Made by a program: the position numbers and the translations under genes
Assembly (NCBI GenBank): GCA_011525915.1
Contig: WYBM01000057.1
Location: 1 to 64,000, forward strand
Length of the DNA stretch: 64,000 nt
Direction: 5' to 3'
DNA from: Ardenticatenaceae bacterium
GTDB taxonomy: Bacteria > Chloroflexota > Anaerolineae > Promineifilales > Promineifilaceae
In this document: positions 1 through 7,956 of the stretch, in pieces
How the letters are laid out: the number at the start of each line of letters is the position of its first letter
How positions within the stretch are numbered: the first letter of the stretch is position 1
The notes under the pieces: generated by a model
The model's input: only the letters and a program-made list of their open reading frames with translations
Databases searched by the model: none
Told to the model about the DNA's origin: nothing

Positions 1-125
1 GGGACAATGTGAACCTGAATGTGGAGTTGATCACGCCGGTGGCTCTGGAAGAAGGCAGCCGCTTTGCTATTCGTGAGGGTGGCCTGACGGTTGGTGCTGG
101 CGTTATTACCAAAATCCTGGATTAA
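1..125 (+). CDS. tuf: Elongation factor Tu, C-terminal end (partial)
   Basis: The first bases encode the last 40 residues of EF-Tu, the GTPase that delivers aminoacyl-tRNA to the ribosome. Reading from base 3 gives a typical domain III ending, with FAIREGG followed by TVGAGVITKIL, and a TAA stop at 123-125. The 5' part lies outside the window. A tuf gene directly before rpsJ matches the common str-S10 junction. A strong hairpin follows the stop. Confidence 0.95.
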   Translation, partial: DNVNLNVELITPVALEEGSRFAIREGGLTVGAGVITKILD

Positions 126-132
126 CACATGG

Positions 133-160
133 AGAGGCGTTGCCTGCAAGCAACGCCTCT
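133..160 (+). terminator. Hairpin between tuf and rpsJ, terminator or attenuator
   Basis: An 11-bp perfect inverted repeat (133-143 with 150-160, AGAGGCGTTGC pairing with GCAACGCCTCT) encloses a 6-nt loop and is followed by TATTTT. The rpsJ start is only 17 nt further on. It may end the str operon partially or attenuate entry into the S10 operon. The U-run is weak, so termination is probably incomplete. Confidence 0.6.
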
Positions 161-176
161 TATTTTGAGGCGACCT

Positions 177-485
177 ATGTCCAAGCAGAGAATTCGTATT
201 CGTTTGAAGGCCTATGATCATCGTGTTCTTGATCAATCGGCAAAGCGTATTGTGGGTACGGCCGAGCGCACGGGCGCGCGGGTGGTTGGCCCCGTACCTT
301 TACCGACAAAGATCGAGCGGTTTACGGTTCGCCGGAGCTCGTTTATTGATAAGGATTCTCACGAGCATTTTGAGATTCGCACCCATAAACGACTTATTGA
401 TGTCATTAATCCAGATTCGAAGACGATTGATACATTGATGCGACTGAATTTACCGGCTGGTGTTGATATTGAGATTTCCATCTAG
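177..485 (+). CDS. rpsJ: 30S ribosomal protein S10
   Basis: S10 is part of the 30S head and also acts as NusE in antitermination. The 102-residue product begins MSKQRIRIRLKAYDHR and holds the family signature VVGPVPLPTKIERFTV, with a normal length. An in-frame ATG at 129 lies in the tuf-rpsJ hairpin and would add 16 non-conserved residues, so the ATG at 177 is chosen, although only a weak GAGG precedes it. First gene of the S10 block. Confidence 0.96.
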   Translation: MSKQRIRIRLKAYDHRVLDQSAKRIVGTAERTGARVVGPVPLPTKIERFTVRRSSFIDKDSHEHFEIRTHKRLIDVINPDSKTIDTLMRLNLPAGVDIEISI

Positions 486-574
486 TTGCTCGATGGCGTA
501 AAGTGTAATCACGTCAATTGAGTAAGCAGGATGATGCAGCGTTTACCCGGTAGCTGACAGTCCTGGAGGTAATA

Positions 575-1243
575 ATGAAAGGTTTACTGGGAGTAAAAGT
601 AGGCATGTCTCAGGTGTTTGATGAAGCTGGTGTGGTGACACCGGTGACGATCATTCAGGCAGGGCCATGCTATGTAACACAAGTTAAAACTGAGGCATCT
701 GACGGCTATACGGCCGTGCAACTGGGGTATGGTGAGACAAAAGAAAGGCGTCTTACCAGGGGTGAGCAAGGCCACCTTGGTCTGTTAAAAACCGACAAGC
801 AGCACCCACGGCGTAAGGCGAACAAAGCGATACCCGCGCTCAAGTTTCTGCGTGAGTTCCGTATCAAAGACAGTGGTGACTTAAAAGTTGGCCAGAAACT
901 GTTGGTGGATCAATTTGAGATTGGCGAGCACGTGGATGTAACGGGCAAGTCCAAAGGCCGGGGCTTTACGGGCGTCATTAAGCGCTGGGGGTTTGCCGGC
1001 GCTTCGACGACACATGGTCAATCTGATCGCTGGCGTGCGCCCGGCTCCATTGGCGGCACATCTGGTGTTGGTCATGTTTTTAAGGGTAAAAAGATGGCCG
1101 GCCGCAGCGGCAACACACGTTTTACGGCGCAAAACCTGGAAGTGATGCGCATAGACACTGAAAAGAACCTCATTGCTGTCAAGGGGTCTATCCCTGGTGT
1201 AAAGGGTGGCCTGGTTATTATCCGCAAGGCGGCAAAAGGCTAA
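575..1243 (+). CDS. rplC: 50S ribosomal protein L3
   Basis: L3 starts 50S assembly and reaches toward the peptidyl transferase centre. The 222-residue product starts MKGLLGVKVGMSQVFDE and holds the conserved loop around APGSIGGTSGVGHVFKGKKM, with normal length. The ribosome site CCTGGAGGT lies upstream of the ATG. An 89-nt spacer separates it from rpsJ; I see no clear regulatory structure there. rplD follows after 13 nt. Confidence 0.96.
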   Translation: MKGLLGVKVGMSQVFDEAGVVTPVTIIQAGPCYVTQVKTEASDGYTAVQLGYGETKERRLTRGEQGHLGLLKTDKQHPRRKANKAIPALKFLREFRIKDSGDLKVGQKLLVDQFEIGEHVDVTGKSKGRGFTGVIKRWGFAGASTTHGQSDRWRAPGSIGGTSGVGHVFKGKKMAGRSGNTRFTAQNLEVMRIDTEKNLIAVKGSIPGVKGGLVIIRKAAKG

Positions 1244-1256
1244 CAGAGGCATTGTC

Positions 1257-1928
1257 ATGAAAGTTCCAGTTTATAACATGGCTGGTGAGGAAGTTAGCGA
1301 CGTTGAACTGCCCGCCAGCATTTTTGAAGCAACTATTAATCGTGGCTTGATGCACCAGGCATTGGTTCGCCAAATGGCCAATGCACGTCTGGGAACGCAT
1401 AAAGCCAAGGGTCGTTCGGAGATCAACCGATCTTCGGCCAAGATCTATCGGCAAAAAGGGACGGGTAACGCCCGGCATGGCAGCCGGCGTGCGCCTATCT
1501 TTGTGGGTGGTGGCGTCTCACATGGGCCGCTGCCGCGTAAGTATACCAAGAGCATGCCCCGCAAAATGCGCCGGGCGGCCCTCCGTTCGGCCTTAAGCGC
1601 CAAAGCCAGCAATGGTGAGATTGTGGTGCTGGATGAACTCGCTTTTGAGGCGCCAAAGACAAAAGAGATGGCGGCCTTGGTAAACCGTCTGGTTGAGCGC
1701 CACAGTGCTTTGGTGCTGCTGGCTGATCATGATGAGAATGTAGAAAGGTCGGCACGCAACTTGCCAGATGTAAAGACGCTGCTGGCGCCGTACCTGAATA
1801 TTCGTGACCTGTTAGGGTACAACAAAATTGTGCTGCCTCTGGCGGCTTTGGATGTTGTGGCCAGCTTCTTAGATGAAGAAGATGCGTTTGATATGGCCGA
1901 TGATGACATGGCCGGAGAGGAGGAATAA
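1257..1928 (+). CDS. rplD: 50S ribosomal protein L4
   Basis: L4 binds 23S rRNA and lines the exit tunnel; in other bacteria it also represses its own operon. The 223-residue product has the tunnel-loop core, including RQKGTGNARHGSRRAPIFVG and GPLPRKY. The tail is strongly acidic (runs of E and D in the last 20 residues), which is unusual but not functionally diagnostic. The ATG at 1257 is used because the upstream in-frame ATG lies inside rplC. Confidence 0.95.
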   Translation: MKVPVYNMAGEEVSDVELPASIFEATINRGLMHQALVRQMANARLGTHKAKGRSEINRSSAKIYRQKGTGNARHGSRRAPIFVGGGVSHGPLPRKYTKSMPRKMRRAALRSALSAKASNGEIVVLDELAFEAPKTKEMAALVNRLVERHSALVLLADHDENVERSARNLPDVKTLLAPYLNIRDLLGYNKIVLPLAALDVVASFLDEEDAFDMADDDMAGEEE

Positions 1929-1930
1929 TC

Positions 1931-2230
1931 ATGCAGATGCATTGGCGTGAGGTTATCCGACGGCCGTTGGTCACTGAAAAGAGCGGCAAGGCTGCAGATC
2001 TCTTTAACCAGTATACATTTGTGGTCAATGGCCGGTCTAACAAGCATATGATTAAGGAAGCCATTGAGTTGGCCTGGCCCAAGGTGACCGTAGAGAAAGT
2101 GCGTGTCATGAACATGCCGGCCAAACGTGCCCGTCGTTTGCGTCGTGTGGCCGTACGTAAAGCGGGCTGGAAAAAGGCGATCGTGACGTTATCGCCAGGT
2201 GATAGTATTGATTTGTTTGAAGGTGTTTAG
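1931..2230 (+). CDS. rplW: 50S ribosomal protein L23
   Basis: L23 sits at the exit-tunnel mouth and docks trigger factor and SRP. The product has 99 residues with the family start (HWREVIRRPLVTEKS) and the segment MIKEAIELAWPKVTVEKVRV. It begins 2 nt after rplD stops, and the AGGAGG near the end of rplD serves as its ribosome site, so the two are translationally coupled. A 148-nt spacer follows before rplB. Confidence 0.95.
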   Translation: MQMHWREVIRRPLVTEKSGKAADLFNQYTFVVNGRSNKHMIKEAIELAWPKVTVEKVRVMNMPAKRARRLRRVAVRKAGWKKAIVTLSPGDSIDLFEGV

Positions 2231-2378
2231 CTAACACTTCCCTGCCAAAGGTTTGTTTCACAACGATTGTGTGGAGGCAAAACCTGCCGCAGGGTACGAG
2301 CAGGGACGAGGATTTTAGCGGATGGGGTGATGTTCCCATTGCCTGTAAAAGATCTAACGTCCGTCCTTGGAGGAAAGT

Positions 2379-3221
2379 ATGCCAATTAAAGTGTTTAAGC
2401 CAACGTCGCCGGGCCGCCGCAACATGAGCGGCCAGACCTTTGAAGAAGTGACGCACTCCGTACCAGAGCGCTCACTGACAAAAGGTTTGCGGAAACGCGG
2501 CGGCCGTAACTTTAGAGGTAAAGTTACCATTCGACATCGTGGTGGTGGCCATAAACGGCGCTTCCGCGAGATAGATTTCAGACGCCGGGACAAATTTGAT
2601 GTGCCTGCGCGTGTTGTTTCTATTGAGTATGATCCCAATCGTTCTGCCCGTATTGCGCTGTTGACATATGTTGATGGCGAGAAGCGTTACATTTTAGCGC
2701 CTTTGGGTCTGCGGGTGGGTGATGCCGTCATGAGCGGTTCAAATGCGGAAATTCGGCCAGGGAATGCGCTGCCGTTACGGGACATTCCCTTGGGCACGAT
2801 GATTCATAATATTGAGTTGCAGGTAGGACGTGGCGCGCAGATGGTACGGTCTGCTGGAACATCTGCGCAACTGTTGTCCAAAGATCATCCACAATATGTA
2901 TTGCTTCGTTTACCTTCTGGTGAGGAGCGTTACGTACCCAAAGATTGCCTGGCTACCATTGGGCAGGTGGGTAATGTGGAACATGGCAACGTGAAATTAG
3001 GCAAAGCCGGGCGAAAACGACACAGAGGCATTCGGCCAACGGTGCGTGGTTCGGCGATGTCACCGCGTGACCATCCCCATGGTGGCGGCGAAGGTCGTTC
3101 ACCAATTGGCATGGCTGGGCCTAAAACCCCGTGGGGGCAGCCGGCTCAGGGACGGAAGACACGCCGTAATAAGGCGACGGATAAGTACATTTTCCGCCGT
3201 CGCACCAAGAAGCGCCGGTAG
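2379..3221 (+). CDS. rplB: 50S ribosomal protein L2
   Basis: L2 is needed for subunit association and peptidyl transfer. The 280-residue product carries the universal C-terminal motif DHPHGGGEGRSPIG, whose histidine is functionally important in the family. An in-frame ATG at 2367 would add MEES; the ATG at 2379 is preferred because TTGGAGGAAAG precedes it at good distance and MPIKVFKPTSPGRR is the typical start. The 148-nt leader before it has its own strong ribosome site. Confidence 0.96.
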   Translation: MPIKVFKPTSPGRRNMSGQTFEEVTHSVPERSLTKGLRKRGGRNFRGKVTIRHRGGGHKRRFREIDFRRRDKFDVPARVVSIEYDPNRSARIALLTYVDGEKRYILAPLGLRVGDAVMSGSNAEIRPGNALPLRDIPLGTMIHNIELQVGRGAQMVRSAGTSAQLLSKDHPQYVLLRLPSGEERYVPKDCLATIGQVGNVEHGNVKLGKAGRKRHRGIRPTVRGSAMSPRDHPHGGGEGRSPIGMAGPKTPWGQPAQGRKTRRNKATDKYIFRRRTKKRR

Positions 3222-3235
3222 GAGGTGATGAGAAC

Positions 3236-3517
3236 ATGGGACGTTCACTAAAAAAAGGGCCTTACATAGAACCAAAGTTGCTGCGTAAGGTGGAAAGATT
3301 AAACGACACAAAACAGCGCCAGGTGGTGCGGACCTGGTCACGGGCGAGTACAATTTTCCCGCAGATGGTAGGACATACCATTGCGGTGTATGACGGCCGT
3401 CGGCACATTCCCATTTATGTGACTGAAAATATGGTCGGCCATAAGTTGGGCGAGTTTGCGCCTACACGTACCTATCGTGGTCATGTCAGCAAGGCGGAAA
3501 AGAAGGGGCGCAGGTAA
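3236..3517 (+). CDS. rpsS: 30S ribosomal protein S19
   Basis: S19 lies in the 30S head near the A-site tRNA and bridges to 50S. The 93-residue product starts MGRSLKKGPYIEPKLLRKV and ends with the basic TRTYRGHVSKAEKKGRR tail, normal for the family. GGAGGTGATG sits just upstream. It follows rplB by 14 nt and precedes rplV by 2 nt. Confidence 0.96.
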   Translation: MGRSLKKGPYIEPKLLRKVERLNDTKQRQVVRTWSRASTIFPQMVGHTIAVYDGRRHIPIYVTENMVGHKLGEFAPTRTYRGHVSKAEKKGRR

Positions 3518-3519
3518 CC

Positions 3520-3900
3520 ATGGCTGAAGCATTTGAAATTACAGCAAAGTTGCGCTATGTGCAGATTTCACCGCGTAAAGTACGGTTGGTGGTAGACGCC
3601 GTTCGGGGTAAGGATGCACAGGAAGCGTTAGGCATGTTGAAATTTATGCCCCAGCGGGCAGCCGGGCCTGTTTACAAATTGATTGAATCGGCGGTGGCCA
3701 ATGCGGAACAGAACTATGGCCTGGAAGCCGAAGAACTGGTGGTCAGCCGCATTTTTGCGGATGAAGGCCCACGGCGACGGAAAGGCCGTTATGGTGGCCG
3801 CTTTGCTGGCCGCGGCCGTTTTCGCCCGCAAATGCATCGTTCGTCTCATATTACGGTCATTCTGGCCGAACGAGACGTTATGGATTATGGGGATTACTGA
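3520..3900 (+). CDS. rplV: 50S ribosomal protein L22
   Basis: L22 contacts all 23S domains and its beta-hairpin forms the tunnel constriction. The 126-residue product has the typical core (YVQISPRKVRLVVDAVRGK) and the RRRKGRYGGRFAGRGRFRPQ hairpin region, which is richer in Gly and Arg than in many homologues. The start is 2 nt after rpsS, which suggests coupling. Confidence 0.95.
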   Translation: MAEAFEITAKLRYVQISPRKVRLVVDAVRGKDAQEALGMLKFMPQRAAGPVYKLIESAVANAEQNYGLEAEELVVSRIFADEGPRRRKGRYGGRFAGRGRFRPQMHRSSHITVILAERDVMDYGDY

Positions 3901-3902
3901 TC

Positions 3903-3972
3903 GCTATTCAGTGTTCAGTACGTCAGTGATCAGTGACTGAATACTCATTTACTGAAGACTGATTACTGCAAA
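3903..3972 (+). repeat. Degenerate CAGT/ACTG palindromic spacer
   Basis: The spacer between rplV and rpsC is built from variations of CAGTATT, CAGTGTT, GATCAGTG and ACTGAATACT. TATTCAGT near its start can pair with ACTGAATA near the middle. Related sequence occurs at 7172-7200, 12371-12447, 12880-12918 and 27051-27103. It has no coding potential and stops before the rpsC ribosome site. Confidence 0.6.
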
Positions 3973-3986
3973 GACGGAGGCATAAC

Positions 3987-4661
3987 TTGGGACGCAAAGT
4001 ACATCCGGTTGGATTTCGGTTAAAGATTATTCGGGAATGGAATACACGCTGGTTTGCTGAAGGCCAGCAATACACCAATCGACTGCACGAAGATTTTCAA
4101 ATTCGGAAGCATATTAAGAAGGAACTGCCCAAAGCAGGGATCTCTCTGATTGAAATCGAACGTGCACCAAAACAAGTGCAGGTTACTATTCACACAGCCC
4201 GGCCGGGGATCGTCATTGGTCGTAAAGGCGCGGCGGTGAAGGATTTGCGCAGCAGTCTGCGTGAATTGACAGGCAAAACAGTGCGGGTTGAGGTGGAAGA
4301 GGTTTCACAACCTGATACTAATGCCCAACTTATTGCGGAGAACGTTGCTGGACAGTTAGAACGCCGCATTTCTCATAGCCGCGCTATGAAAAAAGCTGTG
4401 CAGCAGGCTATTCGCCAGGGCGCCGAAGGTGTACGTATTGAAGTCAGTGGGCGTTTAGGCGGCGCTGAAATGGCCCGAAACGAAAAGGTTTGGGACGGCC
4501 GTGTGCCCCGCAATACGCTGCGGGCTGACTTGCAGTATGGTTTCGCAGAAGCGCTGACCACCTTCGGCATCATTGGTGTGAAGGTGTGGGTTTATAAGGG
4601 CGAAATCCTGCCCCAGAAAGCTGAAATCGTAGAGTCTATGGACGTTTACGTCAGCGAATGA
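3987..4661 (+). CDS. rpsC: 30S ribosomal protein S3
   Basis: S3 helps form the mRNA entry tunnel and helicase. The 224-residue product starts (M)GRKVHPVGFRLKIIREW and holds the KH-domain motif RPGIVIGRKGA and the C-terminal ISGRLGGAEMAR-like segment (here VSGRLGGAEMAR). The start codon is TTG, with GGAGG nine bases upstream (CGGAGGCATAAC); no ATG is better placed. TTG starts recur in rpsD, rpoA and truA. Confidence 0.95.
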   Translation: MGRKVHPVGFRLKIIREWNTRWFAEGQQYTNRLHEDFQIRKHIKKELPKAGISLIEIERAPKQVQVTIHTARPGIVIGRKGAAVKDLRSSLRELTGKTVRVEVEEVSQPDTNAQLIAENVAGQLERRISHSRAMKKAVQQAIRQGAEGVRIEVSGRLGGAEMARNEKVWDGRVPRNTLRADLQYGFAEALTTFGIIGVKVWVYKGEILPQKAEIVESMDVYVSE

Positions 4662-4724
4662 GAAAGAGAGATAGCGCGTTGTTCGTAGCTGCTACGATAC
4701 ATTACCCGCTATGGAGAAGATGCT

Positions 4725-5141
4725 ATGTTAATGCCAAAACGTACCAAGTACCGCAAACAATATCGTGGCCGCATGACGGGCCTGGCAAAAGGCGGTACGG
4801 AATTACTAAATGGTGACGTAGGTCTACAGGCATTGGAAGCCGGCTGGATCACCAGCCGCCAGATTGAAGCGATTCGCCGTGTGGTGGTGCGCCACAACCG
4901 GCGTCGTGGTAAATATTGGATTCGTATTTTCCCAGACAAGCCTGTAACGGCAAAACCCGCCGAAACCCGCATGGGTAAAGGTAAAGGTTCGGTCGATCAT
5001 TACGTTGCCGTTGTTAAACCTGGCCGTATCCTGTTTGAAATTGCGGGTGTTCCCGAAGACGTTGCCCGTGAGGCGTTAAAACTGGCCAGTTACAAACTGC
5101 CTATTAAAACCCAAATTGTGTCACGGGAGGATAGATTGTAA
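4725..5141 (+). CDS. rplP: 50S ribosomal protein L16
   Basis: L16 organises the 50S A-site region. The 138-residue product starts MLMPKRTKYRKQYRGRM, the usual family start, so the first ATG is retained over the one two codons later. The conserved KGKGSVDHYVAVVKPGRILFE block is present. Its TAA shares a base with the rpmC ATG (TAATG), so the pair is translationally coupled. Confidence 0.96.
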   Translation: MLMPKRTKYRKQYRGRMTGLAKGGTELLNGDVGLQALEAGWITSRQIEAIRRVVVRHNRRRGKYWIRIFPDKPVTAKPAETRMGKGKGSVDHYVAVVKPGRILFEIAGVPEDVAREALKLASYKLPIKTQIVSREDRL

Positions 5142-5566
5142 TGGCTAATATCGTTGAACTTCGAGAAATGAGTGACGAAAAACTGGAACAGCTGCTAGAG
5201 GATGCCCGTCAGGATTTATTTAACCTGCGTTTTCGTCGTGCCTCTGGCCAGTTGGAAGATTATTCTCGTTTGAAAGTGGCTCGTCGCGAGATTGCCCAAC
5301 TGGAAAGCGTGCTGCATATGCGTCAACTGGCGGTGCAGGCGGCGGCAGCACAGTTAGATATTGCCCGCGCTTTGCATGGTAAAACGTGGGAAGCTTCGGC
5401 GCATTTTAACTATGAAGCCAGTGTGTGGCAGGTTGACTTTTCAGCCGAGGGCAAAGACCTGGCATCTGCCACTGTTAATTTGAATAAAAAACAGCCGCGC
5501 AATAAAAAAGAAGCTGCTAAAAAAGGGCAGCCTCAACTTGTGACGAGCTATGAAATTGCCGGGTAG
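5141..5566 (+). CDS. rpmC: 50S ribosomal protein L29 with long C-terminal extension
   Basis: L29 is a small protein at the exit tunnel near L23. Residues 1-63 match the family, with ELREMSDEKLEQLLEDARQD and NLRFRRASGQLEDYSRL, then RREIAQLESVLHMR. The normal protein ends at about 65-75 residues, but this one runs to 141. The extra part, residues 64-141, is alanine-rich, then polar and lysine-rich, and I do not recognise it. The frame is continuous, and rpsQ follows 7 nt after the stop, so an annotation artefact is unlikely. Confidence 0.9.
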   Translation: MANIVELREMSDEKLEQLLEDARQDLFNLRFRRASGQLEDYSRLKVARREIAQLESVLHMRQLAVQAAAAQLDIARALHGKTWEASAHFNYEASVWQVDFSAEGKDLASATVNLNKKQPRNKKEAAKKGQPQLVTSYEIAG

Positions 5567-5573
5567 GTGAACA

Positions 5574-5825
5574 ATGAGAGAACAACGTAAACGTCTACAA
5601 GGTGTAGTTACCAGTGACAAGATGGAGAAAACCGTTGTTGTTACCGTGACAACGACAAAACGGCATCCCATGTATGGCAAGGTGCTGCGCCTGGAAAAGA
5701 AATACAAAGCACACGATGAAAAGAACGAGTGTCATACGGGTGATCGGGTAGAAATCATTGAATCAAAGCCGATCAGCCGTCACAAGCGTTGGTCGGTTGT
5801 CTCCATTCTGGAGCGGGCAAAATAA
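5574..5825 (+). CDS. rpsQ: 30S ribosomal protein S17
   Basis: S17 is a primary 16S rRNA binder with an OB-fold. The 83-residue product contains GVVTSDKMEKTVVV, then RHPMYGK and CHTGDRVEIIESKPISRHKRW, all typical. It follows rpmC by 7 nt, with GGGTAGGTGA as probable ribosome site inside the end of rpmC, and precedes rplN by 13 nt. Confidence 0.96.
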   Translation: MREQRKRLQGVVTSDKMEKTVVVTVTTTKRHPMYGKVLRLEKKYKAHDEKNECHTGDRVEIIESKPISRHKRWSVVSILERAK

Positions 5826-5838
5826 AGGAAGGTGGACC

Positions 5839-6210
5839 ATGATTCAGAAGGAAAGCCGACTCGTAGTGGCCGACAATTCCGGGGCGCGTGAGATCCTGGT
5901 CATCCAGGTGATGGGCGGGTCTGTGCATCGTTATGGCACTGTTGGCGACATTGTGACCGCGACCGTCAAGAAAGCGGCGCCAAACTCTAATGTGAAAAAA
6001 GGCACGGTGGTCAAGGCGGTTGTTGTTCGTACCAGTAAAGAGTACAAACGTGATGATGGCAGCTATATTCGTTTTGATGATAATGCTGCGGTCATCATTG
6101 ACCCCACCAGTAAAAACCCGGTGGGTACCCGTATCTTTGGTCCGGTGGCACGTGAGCTACGTCAGGCTGGTTTTAGCCGCATTTTGTCATTGGCGCCGGA
6201 GGTGTTGTAA
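5839..6210 (+). CDS. rplN: 50S ribosomal protein L14
   Basis: L14 lies at the subunit interface. The 123-residue product starts MIQKESRLVVADNSGAREIL, the standard start, and has the conserved segment DGSYIRFDDNAAVII. AAGGAAGGTGGACC precedes this ATG. An upstream in-frame ATG lies inside rpsQ and is rejected. rplX starts 2 nt after the stop. Confidence 0.96.
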   Translation: MIQKESRLVVADNSGAREILVIQVMGGSVHRYGTVGDIVTATVKKAAPNSNVKKGTVVKAVVVRTSKEYKRDDGSYIRFDDNAAVIIDPTSKNPVGTRIFGPVARELRQAGFSRILSLAPEVL

Positions 6211-6212
6211 CC

Positions 6213-6536
6213 ATGCGTATTAAAGTTGGCGATCAAGTAGAAGTTATCTCAGGAAATGACAAGGGGATCCGGGGCACGGTGCAACGGGTTATCCCCCATA
6301 AAAACCGCATTGTTGTATCGGGCGTGAACATGGTGAAGAAACATCAACGTCCACGGCAAACCGGTGGTCGTACCCCTTCACAGGGGGGCATCATTGAGTT
6401 TGAAGCGCCTGTAGACGCTTCAAACGTGATGTTGGTATGCCCGCACACAGATGAACTTACACGTATTGGGGTTCGTCGCAGTGAGGACAACCGCCGCGTC
6501 CGGTTCTCCAAAAAAAGCGGTAAGGATATTGAGTAA
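6213..6536 (+). CDS. rplX: 50S ribosomal protein L24
   Basis: L24 is an early 50S assembly protein near the tunnel exit. The 107-residue product holds the KOW motif GDQVEVISGNDKGIRGTVQR and KHQRPRQTGGRTPSQGG. The start lies 2 nt after rplN, whose GGAGG near its end is the ribosome site. An 84-nt spacer with a palindrome follows. Confidence 0.95.
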   Translation: MRIKVGDQVEVISGNDKGIRGTVQRVIPHKNRIVVSGVNMVKKHQRPRQTGGRTPSQGGIIEFEAPVDASNVMLVCPHTDELTRIGVRRSEDNRRVRFSKKSGKDIE

Positions 6537-6574
6537 TAAAAAATTTATTTTCAGAGGTGAGCCAGGCAGCCGAA

Positions 6575-6590
6575 ATATGGCGAGCCATAT
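6575..6590 (+). other. Perfect palindrome in the rplX-rplE spacer
   Basis: ATATGGC and GCCATAT flank a GA dinucleotide upstream of the rplE ribosome site, with partly complementary AGGCAGC and GCTGACCT arms outside. It could fold into a hairpin in the leader or be a protein site; I see no U-run that would make it a terminator. Confidence 0.35.
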
Positions 6591-6620
6591 GCTGACCTGC
6601 CACTCAACTCGGAGGAAACA

Positions 6621-7175
6621 GTGTTTACGCCTTTAAGAGAGCAATACCAAAATGATGTGGTACCGGCACTGATGAGTGATTTTGAGTATGAAAGCATCAT
6701 GCAAGTACCACGTATTAGCAAGGTTGTGGTGAATGTTGGCCTGGGTGAAGCATTGGACAACGCCAAAGCGATTGAATTTGCGACCAATGATATTGTGGCC
6801 ATTACTGGCCAAAAACCGGTGGTCACCAAAGCAAAAAATTCCATTGCCGGCTTTAAATTACGCGAAGGCCGGGCTATTGGCATCAAGGTCACTTTGCGCG
6901 GCGAACGAATGTGGTCATTTTTGACCCGCCTGATTCACGTCGCGTTACCTCGTACGCGAGACTTTCAGGGGATTTCCCCAGACTCGTTTGACGGCCGTGG
7001 TAATTATACACTGGGACTGCGTGAACAGTTGATCTTCCCGGAGATTAACTACGACAAAATTGACAAACTGCGGGGCATGGAAATCAGTATCGTCACAACG
7101 GCCAGTACAGATGAAGAAGGCCGTCAATTGTTGGCGCTGCTAGGCATGCCCTTTATACGAGAGCTTGATCAGTAA
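6621..7175 (+). CDS. rplE: 50S ribosomal protein L5
   Basis: L5 holds 5S rRNA in the central protuberance. The 184-residue product has the family blocks VPRISKVVVNVGLGEA, TGQKPVVTKAKNSIAGFKLR and FPEINYDKIDKLRGM. Translation starts at GTG, with CGGAGGAAACA just upstream. The gene is followed by an unusual spacer with tandem 14-bp repeats before rpsN. Confidence 0.96.
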   Translation: MFTPLREQYQNDVVPALMSDFEYESIMQVPRISKVVVNVGLGEALDNAKAIEFATNDIVAITGQKPVVTKAKNSIAGFKLREGRAIGIKVTLRGERMWSFLTRLIHVALPRTRDFQGISPDSFDGRGNYTLGLREQLIFPEINYDKIDKLRGMEISIVTTASTDEEGRQLLALLGMPFIRELDQ

Positions 7176-7201
7176 TCAATTATCGGTGATCAGTCAATCG
7201 A

Positions 7202-7283
7202 TTGCCGACAACGGGTTGCCGACAACGGGTTGCCGACAACGGGTTGCCGACAACGGGTTGCCGACAACGGGTTGCCGACAACC
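7202..7283 (+). repeat. 14-bp tandem repeat, nearly six copies
   Basis: The unit TTGCCGACAACGGG is repeated five times exactly, with a sixth copy cut after 12 bases. Each GTTG-CCGA-CAAC can form a small hairpin, and CAAC-GG-GTTG at the junctions is also self-complementary. The array lies inside the ribosomal operon between rplE and rpsN, preceded by the ACTG-type spacer sequence. Units abut without spacers, so it is not a CRISPR array. Confidence 0.95.
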
Positions 7284-7342
7284 AAAGTAGTGTCCGTAAG
7301 TAAGGAGTTTAAGCATTCTTATACTGCGGGCAGGAGCAAAAG

Positions 7343-7525
7343 ATGGCGAAAAAATCTATTGTGGCGCGAGAGACGCGCCGAAAGTATCGGGTTCAGGTAC
7401 GGAACCGCTGTAATTTATGCGGCCGTCCCCGCGGGTACATCCGCCGGTTTGGTTTGTGCCGCATTTGTTTCCGTGAACAAGCACTCAAGGGTAACATCCC
7501 TGGAGTGGCGAAATCGAGTTGGTAG
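7343..7525 (+). CDS. rpsN: 30S ribosomal protein S14, zinc-binding type
   Basis: S14 completes the 30S head. The 60-residue product is the short form, with a zinc ribbon made by Cys23, Cys26, Cys39 and Cys42 in CNLCGRP and CRICFR. The normal ending GNIPGVAKSSW is present. A ribosome site GGGCAGGAGC lies just upstream. rpsH starts 10 nt after the stop. Confidence 0.96.
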   Translation: MAKKSIVARETRRKYRVQVRNRCNLCGRPRGYIRRFGLCRICFREQALKGNIPGVAKSSW

Positions 7526-7535
7526 GAGGTGTATT

Positions 7536-7943
7536 ATGTCTATGAGTGATCCTATTGCCGATATGTTAACACGGATGCGTAATGCGATGATGCGTGAGCA
7601 CCAGACGGTAGCCGTACCGCATTCCAAGATCAAGGAATCTATTGCGCGGGTATTTAAAGACGAAGGCTACATCGAAGATTTTCAGGTGCTGCCAGACCAG
7701 CCGCAGGCCGTGATCCAAATTAAGTTAAAGTATGTTGGTGGTCGCCGTGATCGCCGGGCCGTTATCACCGGTCTGGAGCGGGTCAGCCGACCCGGCCGAC
7801 GTATTTACGTCAATAAGCAGGAAATTCCCTGGGTGTTGAGTGGGATGGGCATTGCCGTGTTAACCACTTCTCAGGGGATTATGTCCGGGCAGAAGGCGCG
7901 CCGTCTAGGAATAGGCGGTGAGGTTCTCTGTAAGGTTTGGTAA
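7536..7943 (+). CDS. rpsH: 30S ribosomal protein S8
   Basis: S8 is a primary binder in the 16S central domain and in E. coli represses the spc operon. The 135-residue product starts MSMSDPIADMLTRMRNAM and ends with the conserved TTSQGIMSGQKARRLGIGGE segment. The frame stays open far upstream through rpsN, but GGAGGT six bases before the ATG at 7536 sets the start; an ATG two codons later is an alternative. Confidence 0.95.
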   Translation: MSMSDPIADMLTRMRNAMMREHQTVAVPHSKIKESIARVFKDEGYIEDFQVLPDQPQAVIQIKLKYVGGRRDRRAVITGLERVSRPGRRIYVNKQEIPWVLSGMGIAVLTTSQGIMSGQKARRLGIGGEVLCKVW

Positions 7944-7956
7944 GTGGAGGTGTAAA

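Noticed and set aside
1495..2124. Long minus-strand open frame (209 codons) over rplD-rplW
   Set aside because: It lies opposite well-supported ribosomal genes and its translation has no recognisable motifs; a shadow.
7202..7283. CRISPR array
   Set aside because: Units abut directly and have no unique spacers; no cas genes in the window.
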